Assembly (NCBI RefSeq): GCF_001429285.1
Contig: NZ_LMJJ01000023.1
Coordinates: forward strand, 133,041 to 197,040
DNA length: 64,000 nt
From: Ensifer sp. Root278
GTDB taxonomy: Bacteria > Pseudomonadota > Alphaproteobacteria > Rhizobiales > Rhizobiaceae
Reading direction: 5' to 3'
Below are positions 9,197 to 18,655 of the stretch, piece after piece. Position 1 is the first letter of the stretch, and each line of letters starts with the position of its first letter. The translations under genes and the position numbers were made by a program. The notes under the pieces were generated by a model that searched no databases, was not told the origin of the DNA, and saw only the letters and a program-made list of their open reading frames with translations.

Positions 9197-10489
9197 TCAG
9201 GAGCCTTTGCCGCCGCATTTGCCGGTGGCGACGTTGAAGTTGCCGCACGACATCGGCGCGCGCCAATCGGAGATCAGGTCCTTCGAGTCGGGCAGATAGT
9301 CGGACCATTCGTCGCCGACGACGAGCCCGGGGGTTTCCCAGACGGTCTCGAACTGGCCGTCGCCCTGGATCTCGCCGATCAGCACCGGCTTGGTAATGTG
9401 GTGGTTCGGCATCATCGTCGAATAGCCGCCCGAGAGGTTCGGCACGGAGACGCCGATCATCGCGTCGAGAACGGCGTCGGTATCGGTGGTGCCTGCCTTC
9501 TCCACTGCCTTCAGCCACATGTTGAAGCCGATGTAATGCGCTTCCATCGGGTCGTTGGTCACGCGCTTGTCGTTCTTGGTATAGGCCTTCCAGGTTTTGA
9601 TGAACTCGGCATTGGCGGGTGTGTCGACCGACTGGAAATAGTTCCAGGCGGCGAGATGCCCCACGAGCGGAGTGGTATCGAGGCCGGCGAGTTCCTCTTC
9701 GCCAACCGAGAAGGCGACGACCGGGATATCCTCGGCCTTGACGCCCTGGTTCGCCAGTTCCTTGTAGAAGGGTACGTTGGCATCGCCGTTGATGGTTGAG
9801 ACGACGGCGGTCTTCTTGCCGGCCGAACCGAACTTCTTGATGTCGGAAACGATCGTCTGCCAGTCGGAGTGACCGAAGGGCGTGTAGTTGATCATGATAT
9901 CCTCGGGCTTCACGCCCTTGGAGATGAGATAGGCCTCGAGGATCTTGTTGGTCGTGCGCGGATAGACATAGTCGGTGCCGGCGAGCACCCAGCGCTCGAC
10001 GCTTTCGTTCGCCATCAGGTAGTCGACGGCCGGGATCGCCTGCTGGTTCGGAGCGGCACCGGTATAGAAGACGTTGCGCTGGCTTTCCTCGCCCTCGTAC
10101 TGGACCGGATAGAAGAGGATCGAATTGAGCTCCTCAAACACCGGCAGGACCGACTTGCGCGACACCGAGGTCCAGCAGCCAAAGACCGCCGAAACCTTGT
10201 CGACCGAGACCAGTTCGCGCGCCTTTTCGGCAAAGAGCGGCCAGTCGGACGCCGGGTCGACGACGACGGCTTCTAGTTTTTTGCCGAGCAGGCCGCCCTT
10301 CTTGTTCTGCTCGTCGATCAGCATCAGCATGGCATCTTTCAACGTCGTCTCGGAGATCGCCATGGTGCCGGAGAGCGAATGCAGGATGCCGACCTTGATC
10401 GTGTCATCGGCGGCGAAGGCGCCGTTGAACGCCGTCGTCGACAGGACGGCAGCTAGGAATGCGCCGGTGACGCTTGCCTTGATATTCAT
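9197..10489 (-). CDS. urtA: Urea ABC transporter substrate-binding protein UrtA
   Basis: A 430-residue periplasmic binding protein. The signal peptide is MNIKASVTGAFLAAVL..., with cleavage likely after AFA. The UrtA family is identified by 'VGILHSLSGTMAISE', 'VDPASDWPLFAEKARELV', 'VFGCWTSVSRKSVLPVFE' and 'LFYPVQYEGEESQRNVFY'. The ATG at 10489 has GAGAGGGG at good spacing, so the frame upstream to 10585 is not used. First gene of the urt operon. I looked for an RpoN -24/-12 element upstream, since urea transport is often Ntr-controlled, and found none. Confidence 0.96.
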   Translation of the reverse strand: MNIKASVTGAFLAAVLSTTAFNGAFAADDTIKVGILHSLSGTMAISETTLKDAMLMLIDEQNKKGGLLGKKLEAVVVDPASDWPLFAEKARELVSVDKVSAVFGCWTSVSRKSVLPVFEELNSILFYPVQYEGEESQRNVFYTGAAPNQQAIPAVDYLMANESVERWVLAGTDYVYPRTTNKILEAYLISKGVKPEDIMINYTPFGHSDWQTIVSDIKKFGSAGKKTAVVSTINGDANVPFYKELANQGVKAEDIPVVAFSVGEEELAGLDTTPLVGHLAAWNYFQSVDTPANAEFIKTWKAYTKNDKRVTNDPMEAHYIGFNMWLKAVEKAGTTDTDAVLDAMIGVSVPNLSGGYSTMMPNHHITKPVLIGEIQGDGQFETVWETPGLVVGDEWSDYLPDSKDLISDWRAPMSCGNFNVATGKCGGKGS

Positions 10490-10841
10490 CTGATGGAACC
10501 CCTCTCGTTCTGGAGCAACTGGGCTTTCGGTGCTTTTTAGCCGTTGCTTGAGGGGATCATCGGACAGCCACACTGCACTGCACATACGTCATTCTACGTA
10601 GGCGCCGGGGGCAAAGAGGAACGGCCGACGACGGGAAGGCCGAAGCTCACGCGCAATCGTCCCCGTCCATGCTTGACCTTGCCACCGTTGGAAGCTCTAG
10701 AAACGGACAGGCCAACGGCATCGGACCGAGCGATCGCGTCACGGAATCGACGTGAATCGACTGTCAGCAAAGGCTGGCAACGACAGCAACGGTCGAACTT
10801 GCGCGGGGGGCAGGGTGTTTCAAATCTCGGGGCCGACAGGC
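10490..10841. other. Divergent intergenic region urtA / adenylate cyclase
   Basis: A 352-bp region that should carry the promoters of both divergent genes. The only symmetry I noted is TACGT-N6-ACGTA at 10585-10600. No -24/-12 element, riboswitch or small gene is recognisable. Confidence 0.4.
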
Positions 10842-12188
10842 ATGACGTCTTCATTACATCCCCATTGGGACTTCGCCCGCGAGATGCGTTCGATCCTGCT
10901 TCGCTTCGTCGCTTTCGGCATCCTGCTCGCAAACCTGCTGCTCGGCGGCAACGAGGGCGCAGAACGGATGCACGCGATCGTCGTCGTCAGCTATCTCGCG
11001 ATCAGCATCGCCTCCGTGGCGACGGCCCACTACCTGCCTGGCCGTTCGTGGCTGAAGACCTTTTTCGTGGTCCTCGACGCCCTGTTGGTCGCGCTGCTGC
11101 TCTACGCGCACATCCTCGCCGGGCCGGTAACGGAAAACCACAATCTGACGACCACGGGCCTGGTCGTCGCCTTTATCCTGCTCGTCCATGTCGGCCTGAA
11201 GCTCGAACGACGGCTCGTTCTCATCTTTTCAAGCATCGTGCTCGTTGCCTGGGTGGCGATGCTCGCTACGACCGCCGCAAGGCATCAGGCCGCCGGCACG
11301 CTTTCCCTGCTCGGGTCGTTCTTCAACCAGGATCTCGGCCTGACTGTCAGCTTCGGTTTCACGGCCTTTGCCATCTATCTTCTCCCGCGCGATCACGACC
11401 GGACCCGCAAGGAAGCGCTGAAAGCGGATCAACGACGCCAGAACCTCTCCCGGTTTTTCTCGCCGCTGGTGGTCTCGGCGCTGCAGAAAAAAGGCGATGC
11501 GCTTGGCCCCGAACGCCGAGACGCTGCGATCATGTTCGTCGACCTGCGCGACTTCACCCTGTTTTCCGAGACAGCCCCTGCTCCTGAACTCGCCTTCGTC
11601 CTGGCGGAATACCGTCAGCTCGTCTCCCAGACGATCTTCGAGCATGGCGGCACGGTGGACAAATTCATTGGCGACGGTGTGATGGCCGTCTTCGGCCAGC
11701 CGAGGCCGATGGACGACGACGCGGATCGGGCGATGGCCTGCGCGCTTGATCTCGTCGACGCGCTAAACGACTGGAAGAACCACAATGCGCTAAACGGCCA
11801 CCCCGCCCTCGATGCCGGCATCGGCCTGCACTACGGCAAGGTCGTCGGCGGCGTTCTGGACAGCGGTTGCCACAGCGAATTCACTGTCATCGGCGATGCA
11901 GTCAATGTCGCCCAGCGCTTGGAAAGCCTGTCCAAAGCACTCGACGCGCCACTGGTGGTGTCGGCCGCGCTGATGGCGCGCCTCAGGGCTCCGGTTCCAC
12001 CCGCCAACTGGGTGGCGCAGAACGACGTCTCGCTACCCGGTCGCAGGCTGCCTGTCGATGTCTGGTATCTGCCCCGCCACGCCGGCAGCATGTCCGCCGC
12101 GTCGACGTCCCCCTATGAGAGCGGCACCATGCAAACCGCTCTCAGGGGACCGGTTTTCCAATCAACCGATACCGACACCCGCACGTAA
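10842..12188 (+). CDS. Membrane-anchored class III adenylate/guanylate cyclase
   Basis: A 448-residue protein with about six hydrophobic segments in residues 15-185 and a class III cyclase domain from about 220 to 430. The two metal-binding aspartates are present: D234 in IMFVDLRDF and D278 in FIGDGVMAVFG. The distal 'VIGDAVNVAQRLE' motif (about 349-361) supplies the transition-state-binding Asn. It should make cAMP from ATP; a guanylate cyclase cannot be excluded. I take the start as the ATG at 10842 (MTSSLHPHW); a longer in-frame start at 10752 exists but adds no recognisable segment. Rhizobia carry many such cyclases. No partner gene is adjacent. Confidence 0.88.
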   Translation: MTSSLHPHWDFAREMRSILLRFVAFGILLANLLLGGNEGAERMHAIVVVSYLAISIASVATAHYLPGRSWLKTFFVVLDALLVALLLYAHILAGPVTENHNLTTTGLVVAFILLVHVGLKLERRLVLIFSSIVLVAWVAMLATTAARHQAAGTLSLLGSFFNQDLGLTVSFGFTAFAIYLLPRDHDRTRKEALKADQRRQNLSRFFSPLVVSALQKKGDALGPERRDAAIMFVDLRDFTLFSETAPAPELAFVLAEYRQLVSQTIFEHGGTVDKFIGDGVMAVFGQPRPMDDDADRAMACALDLVDALNDWKNHNALNGHPALDAGIGLHYGKVVGGVLDSGCHSEFTVIGDAVNVAQRLESLSKALDAPLVVSAALMARLRAPVPPANWVAQNDVSLPGRRLPVDVWYLPRHAGSMSAASTSPYESGTMQTALRGPVFQSTDTDTRT

Positions 12189-12206
12189 TAGTCCATGCCT
12201 CGTCTG

Positions 12207-14141
12207 TTACCGGCCACCGAGGCTGAGCTTGAAGCGTGTGGTGAAATCACCGCCCCACCACATCGGAAAGTTGGTGCCCCATTTGTTGTTGTGGATGTTG
12301 AACCGGACCCCGCCGGAATAGTCGGGCAGGTCCTTGCAAAAGGCCATGAACGGCCACGCCTGAGGTGCGGCGAGCGGCGTGTCGAGGTTCTCGACCAAAA
12401 GTTCTGCGCGCTCTTCCGTTCGCCCGCGGACAGCCGTGACCGCCTGAAGTTGGGCACCGCCGGCGCGGGCGAAATTGTCGGTCGCGTGCCAGAGCCCCAT
12501 CTTGCGCACGATCCACTCAGAGCGCCCCTCGGGTGTGAACGACAGGAAGCTTGCTTCCGGCATACGGTTGGCATTCTTGCCGTAGAGCGTCAGCCGGATA
12601 TCGAGGCCGTCCTTCCCGCCGGAGAATTCAATGGCGATCTCAGCCGGTGCGCCGAATTGCTCGACCGCCTCGGCCGGCATTGCCGCGACGATCGACGTCG
12701 CCGTCGTGCCCCGAAGCTTAGGTGAATAGGTTTGCGAACGGGCCTCCGCGACCTGGGCAAGCCCGGGCTTGTCATGATCGAGCACCGCCCAGTCCATCCA
12801 ATGCGTCAGGTAGGTATCCATGTGACGGCGCACATCGCCGGCATCATAACTTTCGTAGCGATAGGCGATCAGCGAGCCGTTGGCGCCGCGGATCGTTCGA
12901 CCGTCGGGCGCTGTCAGCGCGGCAACGTCGCCCGTTACCGGATCGAGGTCGATGACCCAGCCGCCAACGTCAAGTCTTGCTGCAGCACTGCCAGGTTCGG
13001 GCCGCGGCGAAACGGCAAGCTCGGCAAGCGCCGCTTCGGCGCGCGCGGCATCCTCCGCATCCAGCTCCGCAACGGCCTGGTCGAGATAGGCGCGCTGCTC
13101 CGCCCAGGATGCCTCCGTATAGTGGAAACGAGGATCCGTCTTTCGCGCCGCCTCGAAAGCCGGGCGCGCCCAGGCCTTTTCGTCGCGCAGGAAAGATTTG
13201 ATATCGACGCCGCAGGTGTGTTCGGCAACCAGCGCCAGCTTGCGCCCGAAGGCCTGACGGCTCGCCGTCATCCGCTCCTCAGCGAAGCGACCGTAGAGCC
13301 GCTGCAGTGCGAGATAGCGGGAGATCTTTTCCGGATCGGTGCCGCTGCCGTGGATCCAGCTATCGCCGAGTTCCTTTTCCACGACCGGGAAGCGCTCGCG
13401 TGCCTCCCACATCAATGCGCCGTAGTCCTCAAGCGTCGCGGCGCGCACGCTGGCGCCGGGCTCGTGCTTCAGGATCTCGCGATAGGCTTCGGCCGTCTGC
13501 GACACGCTCTGCGGTCCGATATTGTCGCTCGTATGGGCGAAGCTCAGGCCGTCGGAAATCCCCTCCGGGAAATAAGTCTCGCCATAGGAGCGCTGGTACA
13601 TGACGACGATTTCCGCGCCATCAGGCGCCCGCCAGCGGTAAACGTCAGGGATTTCCGGCGGCGGCGAGGCCGAGTTCACGCCGATGTGCAAGAAGCGTAC
13701 GCCGGCTTGCGCCAAGAGCGGCACCATGCCGAGCGTATGGCCGGGCACGTCGGTCATCTTGGCGGCGATCGTCTTCAGGCCGAAGCGGCGGTCGAGCTCC
13801 TGCGCATAGGAAAGCCCGGTGCGAAAAAGGTCCGGCGACATCAACTCCGTATGCGTCGTGAACGGCAGCGCGTGCCAGCGGATCAGGCCGCGCTCGATCG
13901 CCTGCTCCAGCCGCGCGACCTCTTCCTTCGAGCGAGAATTCAGGTGATCCCAGATCAGCCAGGCGCCTGTCGTCCAGACGAACAGCGGCTCGTCCGGGTT
14001 CTCATTGTAGAAGTGTGCGCCGGTTTCGATCGCCTGCGGAATGAAGCGCTCGTGATACTGCTTTCGGATCTTCTCGGCGTGATCGGTAAAGCCGATGTCG
14101 AGATGGGTCTTGAAGACGACGTGGATGCGTTTTTTGGTCAT
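12207..14141 (-). CDS. GH38-like glycosidase, DUF5054 family
   Basis: A 644-residue protein of the DUF5054 group, related to the N-terminal domain of GH38 alpha-mannosidases. The first metal-binding motif is KTHLDIGFTDH (His13, Asp15), matching the H-x-D of GH38. A likely nucleophile is Asp131 in AKMTDVPGHTLGM, equivalent to the 'D-x-x-GHS' motif. No signal peptide is present, so the enzyme would work on imported substrate in the cytoplasm. It ends 12 bp before the LacI-type gene, from which it runs downstream on the same strand, and the sugar-type ABC importer lies just beyond. The function is inferred; characterised DUF5054 enzymes are not known to me. Confidence 0.85.
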   Translation of the reverse strand: MTKKRIHVVFKTHLDIGFTDHAEKIRKQYHERFIPQAIETGAHFYNENPDEPLFVWTTGAWLIWDHLNSRSKEEVARLEQAIERGLIRWHALPFTTHTELMSPDLFRTGLSYAQELDRRFGLKTIAAKMTDVPGHTLGMVPLLAQAGVRFLHIGVNSASPPPEIPDVYRWRAPDGAEIVVMYQRSYGETYFPEGISDGLSFAHTSDNIGPQSVSQTAEAYREILKHEPGASVRAATLEDYGALMWEARERFPVVEKELGDSWIHGSGTDPEKISRYLALQRLYGRFAEERMTASRQAFGRKLALVAEHTCGVDIKSFLRDEKAWARPAFEAARKTDPRFHYTEASWAEQRAYLDQAVAELDAEDAARAEAALAELAVSPRPEPGSAAARLDVGGWVIDLDPVTGDVAALTAPDGRTIRGANGSLIAYRYESYDAGDVRRHMDTYLTHWMDWAVLDHDKPGLAQVAEARSQTYSPKLRGTTATSIVAAMPAEAVEQFGAPAEIAIEFSGGKDGLDIRLTLYGKNANRMPEASFLSFTPEGRSEWIVRKMGLWHATDNFARAGGAQLQAVTAVRGRTEERAELLVENLDTPLAAPQAWPFMAFCKDLPDYSGGVRFNIHNNKWGTNFPMWWGGDFTTRFKLSLGGR

Positions 14142-14152
14142 GTTCGCTACCT

Positions 14153-15193
14153 TCAGCCGACGGTGCCCCGCACGATCAGGCGGGTGTTGAGTGTCTCGGT
14201 AAACGGCTCGGCATCGGGCGCACGAAGCCGCATCAGGATGAGGCGGACGAGCGCACGCACGCGCTCTTCGAGGTCGATGCGCACGGTGGTGAGGTTGTAG
14301 CTCTTCCAGTGCGCCTGCGGGATGTCGTCGAAACCGACGACCTTGACGTCCTCAGGCACCGAAAGCCCGAGCTCGTGGCGCAGCGCGTCGATCGCGCCGA
14401 AGGCGCCGACGTCATTGGCCGCAAAGATCGCGTCCGCACCATCGCCGACCCGGAAGAGGTCGAGCGTCGCCTGATAGGCTGTGTCATAGGTGTAATCACC
14501 CGCAAGCACGATCGGCGCATCCATGCCGCGTTCGGCGAGCGTCTCCTTGAGAGTGCGCTCGCGCTCGGCATTGGCGAGTGACTGCGCCTTGCCGCCGAGG
14601 TAGGCGATGCGGCGCGCGCCGTAACCCTGAAGCAATGCAACGGCCTGCTCGATGCCGTTCTTCTGTCGGACAAGCAGCCGATCGTAGAGCGTGCCCGAAG
14701 CCGCGCCCGCGAACTGCTCGACGTCGTCGTAGATGACGTAGATCGGCACGGCGCGATCGAGAAAACCACAGAGCACATCAGGCAGGATGTTCTCGGTAAA
14801 GGCGATCACCGAGTCCGGATTGAAGCCGCGCATATAGGTGAGCAGCCGCGGATCCATGCTGAAATCGGCCTTCACCTTGAACAGCAGCGTGGCGAAGCCT
14901 TCTGCCTGAAGCGCGGTCGTCAGCGCGTCGATCTCCTGGCTCTCCCAGGGACTGCAGACATCCGGCACGATCATGCCGACGAGGTGCGAACGTCCGGTAA
15001 CCAGCGAACGCGCCGCCATGTCGGGCGTGTAGTTTAACTCGCGCGCCACCTTGAGAATGCGGTCACGTTTTTCCGGCTTCAGCGAGGCGTTCGGGTTGAA
15101 GGCCCGGGACACCGCGACACGGGAGACATTGGCCGCGCGCGCCACCTGGTCTGCGGTGGCTCGGGCAGCTTTCTTTTCGGCGCGATCGTTCAT
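14153..15193 (-). CDS. LacI-family transcriptional regulator
   Basis: A 346-residue LacI/GalR repressor. The N-terminal HTH (residues about 13-35, [22 protein letters not shown]) is followed by the hinge helix [13 protein letters not shown] and a periplasmic-binding-protein-like effector domain ending RLIVRGTVG. It is transcribed with the GH38-like gene and divergently from the ABC importer; two matching near-palindromes in the shared promoter region are its likely operators. The effector is probably the imported sugar or a product of it. Confidence 0.93.
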   Translation of the reverse strand: MNDRAEKKAARATADQVARAANVSRVAVSRAFNPNASLKPEKRDRILKVARELNYTPDMAARSLVTGRSHLVGMIVPDVCSPWESQEIDALTTALQAEGFATLLFKVKADFSMDPRLLTYMRGFNPDSVIAFTENILPDVLCGFLDRAVPIYVIYDDVEQFAGAASGTLYDRLLVRQKNGIEQAVALLQGYGARRIAYLGGKAQSLANAERERTLKETLAERGMDAPIVLAGDYTYDTAYQATLDLFRVGDGADAIFAANDVGAFGAIDALRHELGLSVPEDVKVVGFDDIPQAHWKSYNLTTVRIDLEERVRALVRLILMRLRAPDAEPFTETLNTRLIVRGTVG

Positions 15194-15209
15194 CTATCCG
15201 TCACAAAAT

Positions 15210-15223
15210 GAAAACGTGTTCAC
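15210..15223. promoter_or_regulatory. Candidate LacI-family operator O1
   Basis: TGAAAACGTGTTCA, a 14-bp near-palindrome with the central CG typical of LacI-family operators. It lies 17 bp upstream of the start of the divergent LacI gene (autoregulation). A second copy differing at one base is at 15316-15329. Confidence 0.65.
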
Positions 15224-15315
15224 TCACAAAAGAGGACAACTCGCCGATTTCGTCAAGTGGAATAGAAATTCTCCCGACAATCGCAGAAAGAACTCCTGGT
15301 CCGTGTTGACAAAGA

Positions 15316-15329
15316 TGAAAGCGTGTTCA
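15316..15329. promoter_or_regulatory. Candidate LacI-family operator O2 in the importer promoter
   Basis: TGAAAGCGTGTTCA differs from O1 at one base. It lies just after a -35-like TTGACA at 15306-15311, where a bound repressor would block RNA polymerase. The two sites begin 106 bp apart, about ten helical turns, so looping between them is possible. Confidence 0.65.
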
Positions 15330-15425
15330 TTCTTGATCGTCGTCGGGACAGCGGACCTGGAGGAGGACCGGACTGTCGCAGCCAGACACATGGGTCCTTG
15401 AGAGGATCGACCGGGAGGAGAAAAC

Positions 15426-16787
15426 ATGCGTACCAGGTTTCATTCCCTATTGCTCAGCGCAGCCGCGGCCATCGCCTTTGCCGCGCCGGTGAGCGCCACC
15501 GAACTCAACATCACCTGCCGCTGCATCATCGGCGGCGTAAACAGCGGCATGGCCGAGTGGATCGAAAAGAAGGTCATTCCGGCCTTTACCGAGAAGATGA
15601 AGGCCGAAGGCAAGGACGTCACCGTCAAGCTCACCCAGTTCGGCGGCGAGGACGAGCAGCTGACGCAGCAGCTCGCGCTCGATTTCTCCACCGGCGCCGG
15701 CCCTGATGTCTCCGGCTTCGACGGTTTCCTGATCCCGAGCTTCGTCCAGGGCAATCTCCTGAAGTCGCTCGAGGAAGTGGCCGGCCCAGACGTTCCGAAG
15801 TGGGAGGGCTGGCGGCATATCTCCGACGGCACCAAGGCGCTGATGAGCTACCAGGGCAAGCCCTATGGCATCGCGCTCGGCACCGACGCCCGCATGATCT
15901 TCGTGCGCAAGGACCTGTTCAAATCGGCCGGCCTCGATGCCGACAGCTGGCAGCCGAAGTCGTGGGAAGAGCTGCTCGACGCCGCCCGCAAGATCAAGGC
16001 GGCCGCCCCCGACAGCTTCCCGTTGCAGCTCAACGCCGGTGTCTCCATGGGCGAGGCGACCACCATGCAGGGCTACTGGATGGCGCTGCTCGGCACCGGC
16101 GAACAGGTCACCGACGACAGCGGCAAATATATCGTGTCGAGCCAGGGCATCCTCGACACGCTGAAGCTCTACAAGACCATCTATGTCGACGACAAGCTCG
16201 GCGACCAGCGCGCGCAGCTGCTTGCCGACGGCCGCAACCGCACCTTCGCCAATTTCCGCGATGGCAAGACTGCGATGCTCGTCGAGGGCGACTGGTTCTA
16301 TCGCTCGGTCACAGCACCCGGCGCCGAATTCGCCGTCGCCGATCGCGACAACACCATGACCTGGAAGAAGATGCCCGCCGCAGCACCCGGAAAGGGCTTA
16401 CGCGGCCAGGATTTCGTCACGATGTCCGGCGGCACCGGCTTCGTCATCAATCCGCATACGGACGCGCCTGTCGAATCCTGGGCGCTGCTTTCCTTCATGA
16501 ACAGCAAGGAGCAGCTCGACGCGTTCCAGGAAATCCAGCCGGCCATCCGTATCCGCGACGACGTGGCGATCCCGAACTCGCCGTTCCTGACGGAAACGGC
16601 AACGACGCTGCTGCCGATCACCACGGCCCGTCCGAACGACGCCAATTACAACAAGGTCTCGACCGAGATCCAGCGCATGACCGAAAGCGTCGTTTCCGGC
16701 GAGCTCTCGCCCGAGGACGCGATGGCCCAGTACAAGGCGGCCGTCATCGCCATCGTCGGCGAAGAAAACACCGTCAGCACGCTCTAA
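15426..16787 (+). CDS. Sugar-type ABC transporter substrate-binding protein
   Basis: A 453-residue family 1 (MalE/UgpB-like) binding protein. The signal peptide MRTRFHSLLLSAAAAIAFAAPVSA ends in an A-x-A site. 'LDFSTGAGPDVSGFDGFLIPSF' and 'FRDGKTAMLVEGDWFY' are typical of the family. It has four Cys or fewer and is a periplasmic receptor for the permease pair and ATPase that follow. GGGAGGAGAAAAC precedes the start. The substrate is unknown; a saccharide acted on by the GH38-like or PHP enzymes of this locus is the natural guess. Confidence 0.92.
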   Translation: MRTRFHSLLLSAAAAIAFAAPVSATELNITCRCIIGGVNSGMAEWIEKKVIPAFTEKMKAEGKDVTVKLTQFGGEDEQLTQQLALDFSTGAGPDVSGFDGFLIPSFVQGNLLKSLEEVAGPDVPKWEGWRHISDGTKALMSYQGKPYGIALGTDARMIFVRKDLFKSAGLDADSWQPKSWEELLDAARKIKAAAPDSFPLQLNAGVSMGEATTMQGYWMALLGTGEQVTDDSGKYIVSSQGILDTLKLYKTIYVDDKLGDQRAQLLADGRNRTFANFRDGKTAMLVEGDWFYRSVTAPGAEFAVADRDNTMTWKKMPAAAPGKGLRGQDFVTMSGGTGFVINPHTDAPVESWALLSFMNSKEQLDAFQEIQPAIRIRDDVAIPNSPFLTETATTLLPITTARPNDANYNKVSTEIQRMTESVVSGELSPEDAMAQYKAAVIAIVGEENTVSTL

Positions 16788-16794
16788 AGCCAAT

Positions 16795-16828
16795 GCGGGA
16801 TGTGGCCGCAACGGGGCCCTCATCCCGC
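16795..16828 (+). terminator. Intercistronic hairpin after the binding-protein gene
   Basis: GCGGGATG (16795-16802) pairs perfectly with CATCCCGC (16821-16828), with further GGCC pairing inside. There is no T-run. It lies directly after the stop of the binding-protein gene and before the permease gene, as in the urt and ribose-type operons of this window. Confidence 0.65.
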
Positions 16829-16903
16829 TTCGATCCAACGACAGAGCGCCCGGCTGCCATCCGTGGCCGGGCTCCCGATCCAGGATATGGGCATGAAACG
16901 CGC

Positions 16904-17812
16904 ATGAAGAAATTCTCCCTGCTTTCGACGCGCGCCGGCGCGCTTTTCCTGGCACCGGCCACGGCCCTCGTCGGGGTCTTCGTCATCGTTCCCTTCTTCT
17001 GGGTGATCTTCGTTTCCTTCACCAACCGCACACTGCTCGGCCGCACGGCCGTCGACCCCGATTTCGTCGGCCTGCAGAACTATTTCGCGCTCTTCAATCC
17101 GGCGACCTTCTTTACCCGCGGCCAGTTCGGGTTTTCGCTGATCCTGACGATCCAGTTCGTGCTGCTCTCGGCGCTGATCGGCCAGGCGCTGCTCGGGCTG
17201 CTGCTCGCCTGGCTCAGCCAGACGGTCACGCCGACGCTCAAATCCTTCCTGCAGACCGCGGTCATCGCCGCCTGGATCTTGCCGGAGGTGGTGATCGGCT
17301 TTGCCTGGTTCGCGTTCCTCGATTACGACAACGGCACGCTCAACATGATCCTGCGCGGCCTCGGTCTGCCGCCGGGCGACTGGCTGCTGCAACAACCGTT
17401 CTGGGTGATCGTGTTCTTCAACACCTGGCGGGGCGCCGCCTTCTCGATGATGCTGTTTAATTCGGCCTTCCAGTCGATCCCGCCGAGTTATTTCCAGGCA
17501 GCCGATGTCGCAGGCGCCACCTCGTGGCAGAAGCTGCGCGACATTGCGCTGCCGCTGATCCGCGGCCATGTCGTCACCGATCTGATCCTCATCACCATGT
17601 GGACCTTTAACGTCTTCACGCCGTTCCTGCTCACCCATGGCGGGCCGTCCTATCGCACCGAGATCCTGTCGATCTACACCTACCGCATCGCGTTCAAGGA
17701 TTTCGAGTTCGGCAAGGGCGCTGCCGTCGGCGTGGTCATCATGCTGATCAATCTCGCCTTCGCGCTCGTCTATCTTCGCCTTGCCCACAAGAAGCCGGTG
17801 GAGGCGGAATGA
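16904..17812 (+). CDS. Sugar-type ABC transporter permease (MalF-like)
   Basis: A 302-residue inner-membrane subunit with six predicted helices and the EAA coupling loop 'YFQAADVAGATSWQKLRDIALPLI'. The ATG at 16904 (MKKFSLLSTR) is chosen; an open frame reaches far upstream but it runs out of frame through the binding-protein gene. Overlaps the next permease by an ATGA. Confidence 0.92.
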   Translation: MKKFSLLSTRAGALFLAPATALVGVFVIVPFFWVIFVSFTNRTLLGRTAVDPDFVGLQNYFALFNPATFFTRGQFGFSLILTIQFVLLSALIGQALLGLLLAWLSQTVTPTLKSFLQTAVIAAWILPEVVIGFAWFAFLDYDNGTLNMILRGLGLPPGDWLLQQPFWVIVFFNTWRGAAFSMMLFNSAFQSIPPSYFQAADVAGATSWQKLRDIALPLIRGHVVTDLILITMWTFNVFTPFLLTHGGPSYRTEILSIYTYRIAFKDFEFGKGAAVGVVIMLINLAFALVYLRLAHKKPVEAE

Positions 17813-18642
17813 TGCAGAAGACTCAGAACATCTTCGTGCGGCGCGCGATCTTTGCGGCCGCTGCCACCTTCCTCGGCACGGTCTTTGCGCTGCCGCTCGT
17901 CTGGTTCGTCTTTGCGCCGTTCAATGCCCGTGCCGAACTTGGCCTTGCCATACCGTCGCCCTTCACGCTTTCGAACTTCGCCACCGTCTTCCAGAACACC
18001 TTCGCGATGCAGGCGCTGCTGAACAGCCTCATCCAGGCGGCGGGCGGCGTGGTTCTGGTTGGTGGGGCGGCAACGCTTGCCGCCTACGCACTGTCGCGCT
18101 CGCCGATCCCCGGCAAGGGCGCCGTCACCTATATCCTGCTGCTCTTCTCGTCGGTCGTTTCAGGCTCGGCGGCGATGGTGCCGATTTTCCTCATCATCTC
18201 GGCGGCAGGCCTGATCGATACCCATCTTGCCGTCATTCTCGTCTTTGCCGGCGGGCTGTTGCCGACGGCGATGTTCATTCTTCGCGATTTCATCGACGCC
18301 ATCCCGCGCTCCTATGAGGAGAGCGCCATGGTCGCCGGCGCCTCGCCGCTGCAGGCGTTCTTCGATGTGGCGCTGCCGGTCATCCGGCCGGGCATCGTCG
18401 TGGTTGTCGTCTGGGCCTTCGTCAACATCTGGGGCAGCTTCCTCATCCCCTTCATCCTGTTGCGCAGCGACAAGCTGATGCCGGCATCCGTCGCGATCTA
18501 CTCCTTCTATTCGGAGGCCGGCACACCAATCGTCACGCTGCTGGCTGCCTATTCGCTGATCTATTCGCTGCCCGTCATCGCCCTCTATCTCTTCGTGAAT
18601 TGGAAATTCGGTTTCCGGTTCTTCGGTGGCATCAAGTCGTAA
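17809..18642 (+). CDS. Sugar-type ABC transporter permease (MalG-like)
   Basis: A 277-residue second permease subunit with about six helices and the EAA loop 'YEESAMVAGASPLQAFFDVALPVI'. The start ATG at 17809 overlaps the upstream stop; a second ATG follows directly at 17812. It pairs with the 302-residue permease. Confidence 0.92.
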   Translation: MMQKTQNIFVRRAIFAAAATFLGTVFALPLVWFVFAPFNARAELGLAIPSPFTLSNFATVFQNTFAMQALLNSLIQAAGGVVLVGGAATLAAYALSRSPIPGKGAVTYILLLFSSVVSGSAAMVPIFLIISAAGLIDTHLAVILVFAGGLLPTAMFILRDFIDAIPRSYEESAMVAGASPLQAFFDVALPVIRPGIVVVVVWAFVNIWGSFLIPFILLRSDKLMPASVAIYSFYSEAGTPIVTLLAAYSLIYSLPVIALYLFVNWKFGFRFFGGIKS

Positions 18643-18655
18643 TCGGAAATCTGTC

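Noticed and set aside
10490-10841. RpoN promoter for urtA
   Set aside because: No GG-N10-GC pair with correct flanks could be found.
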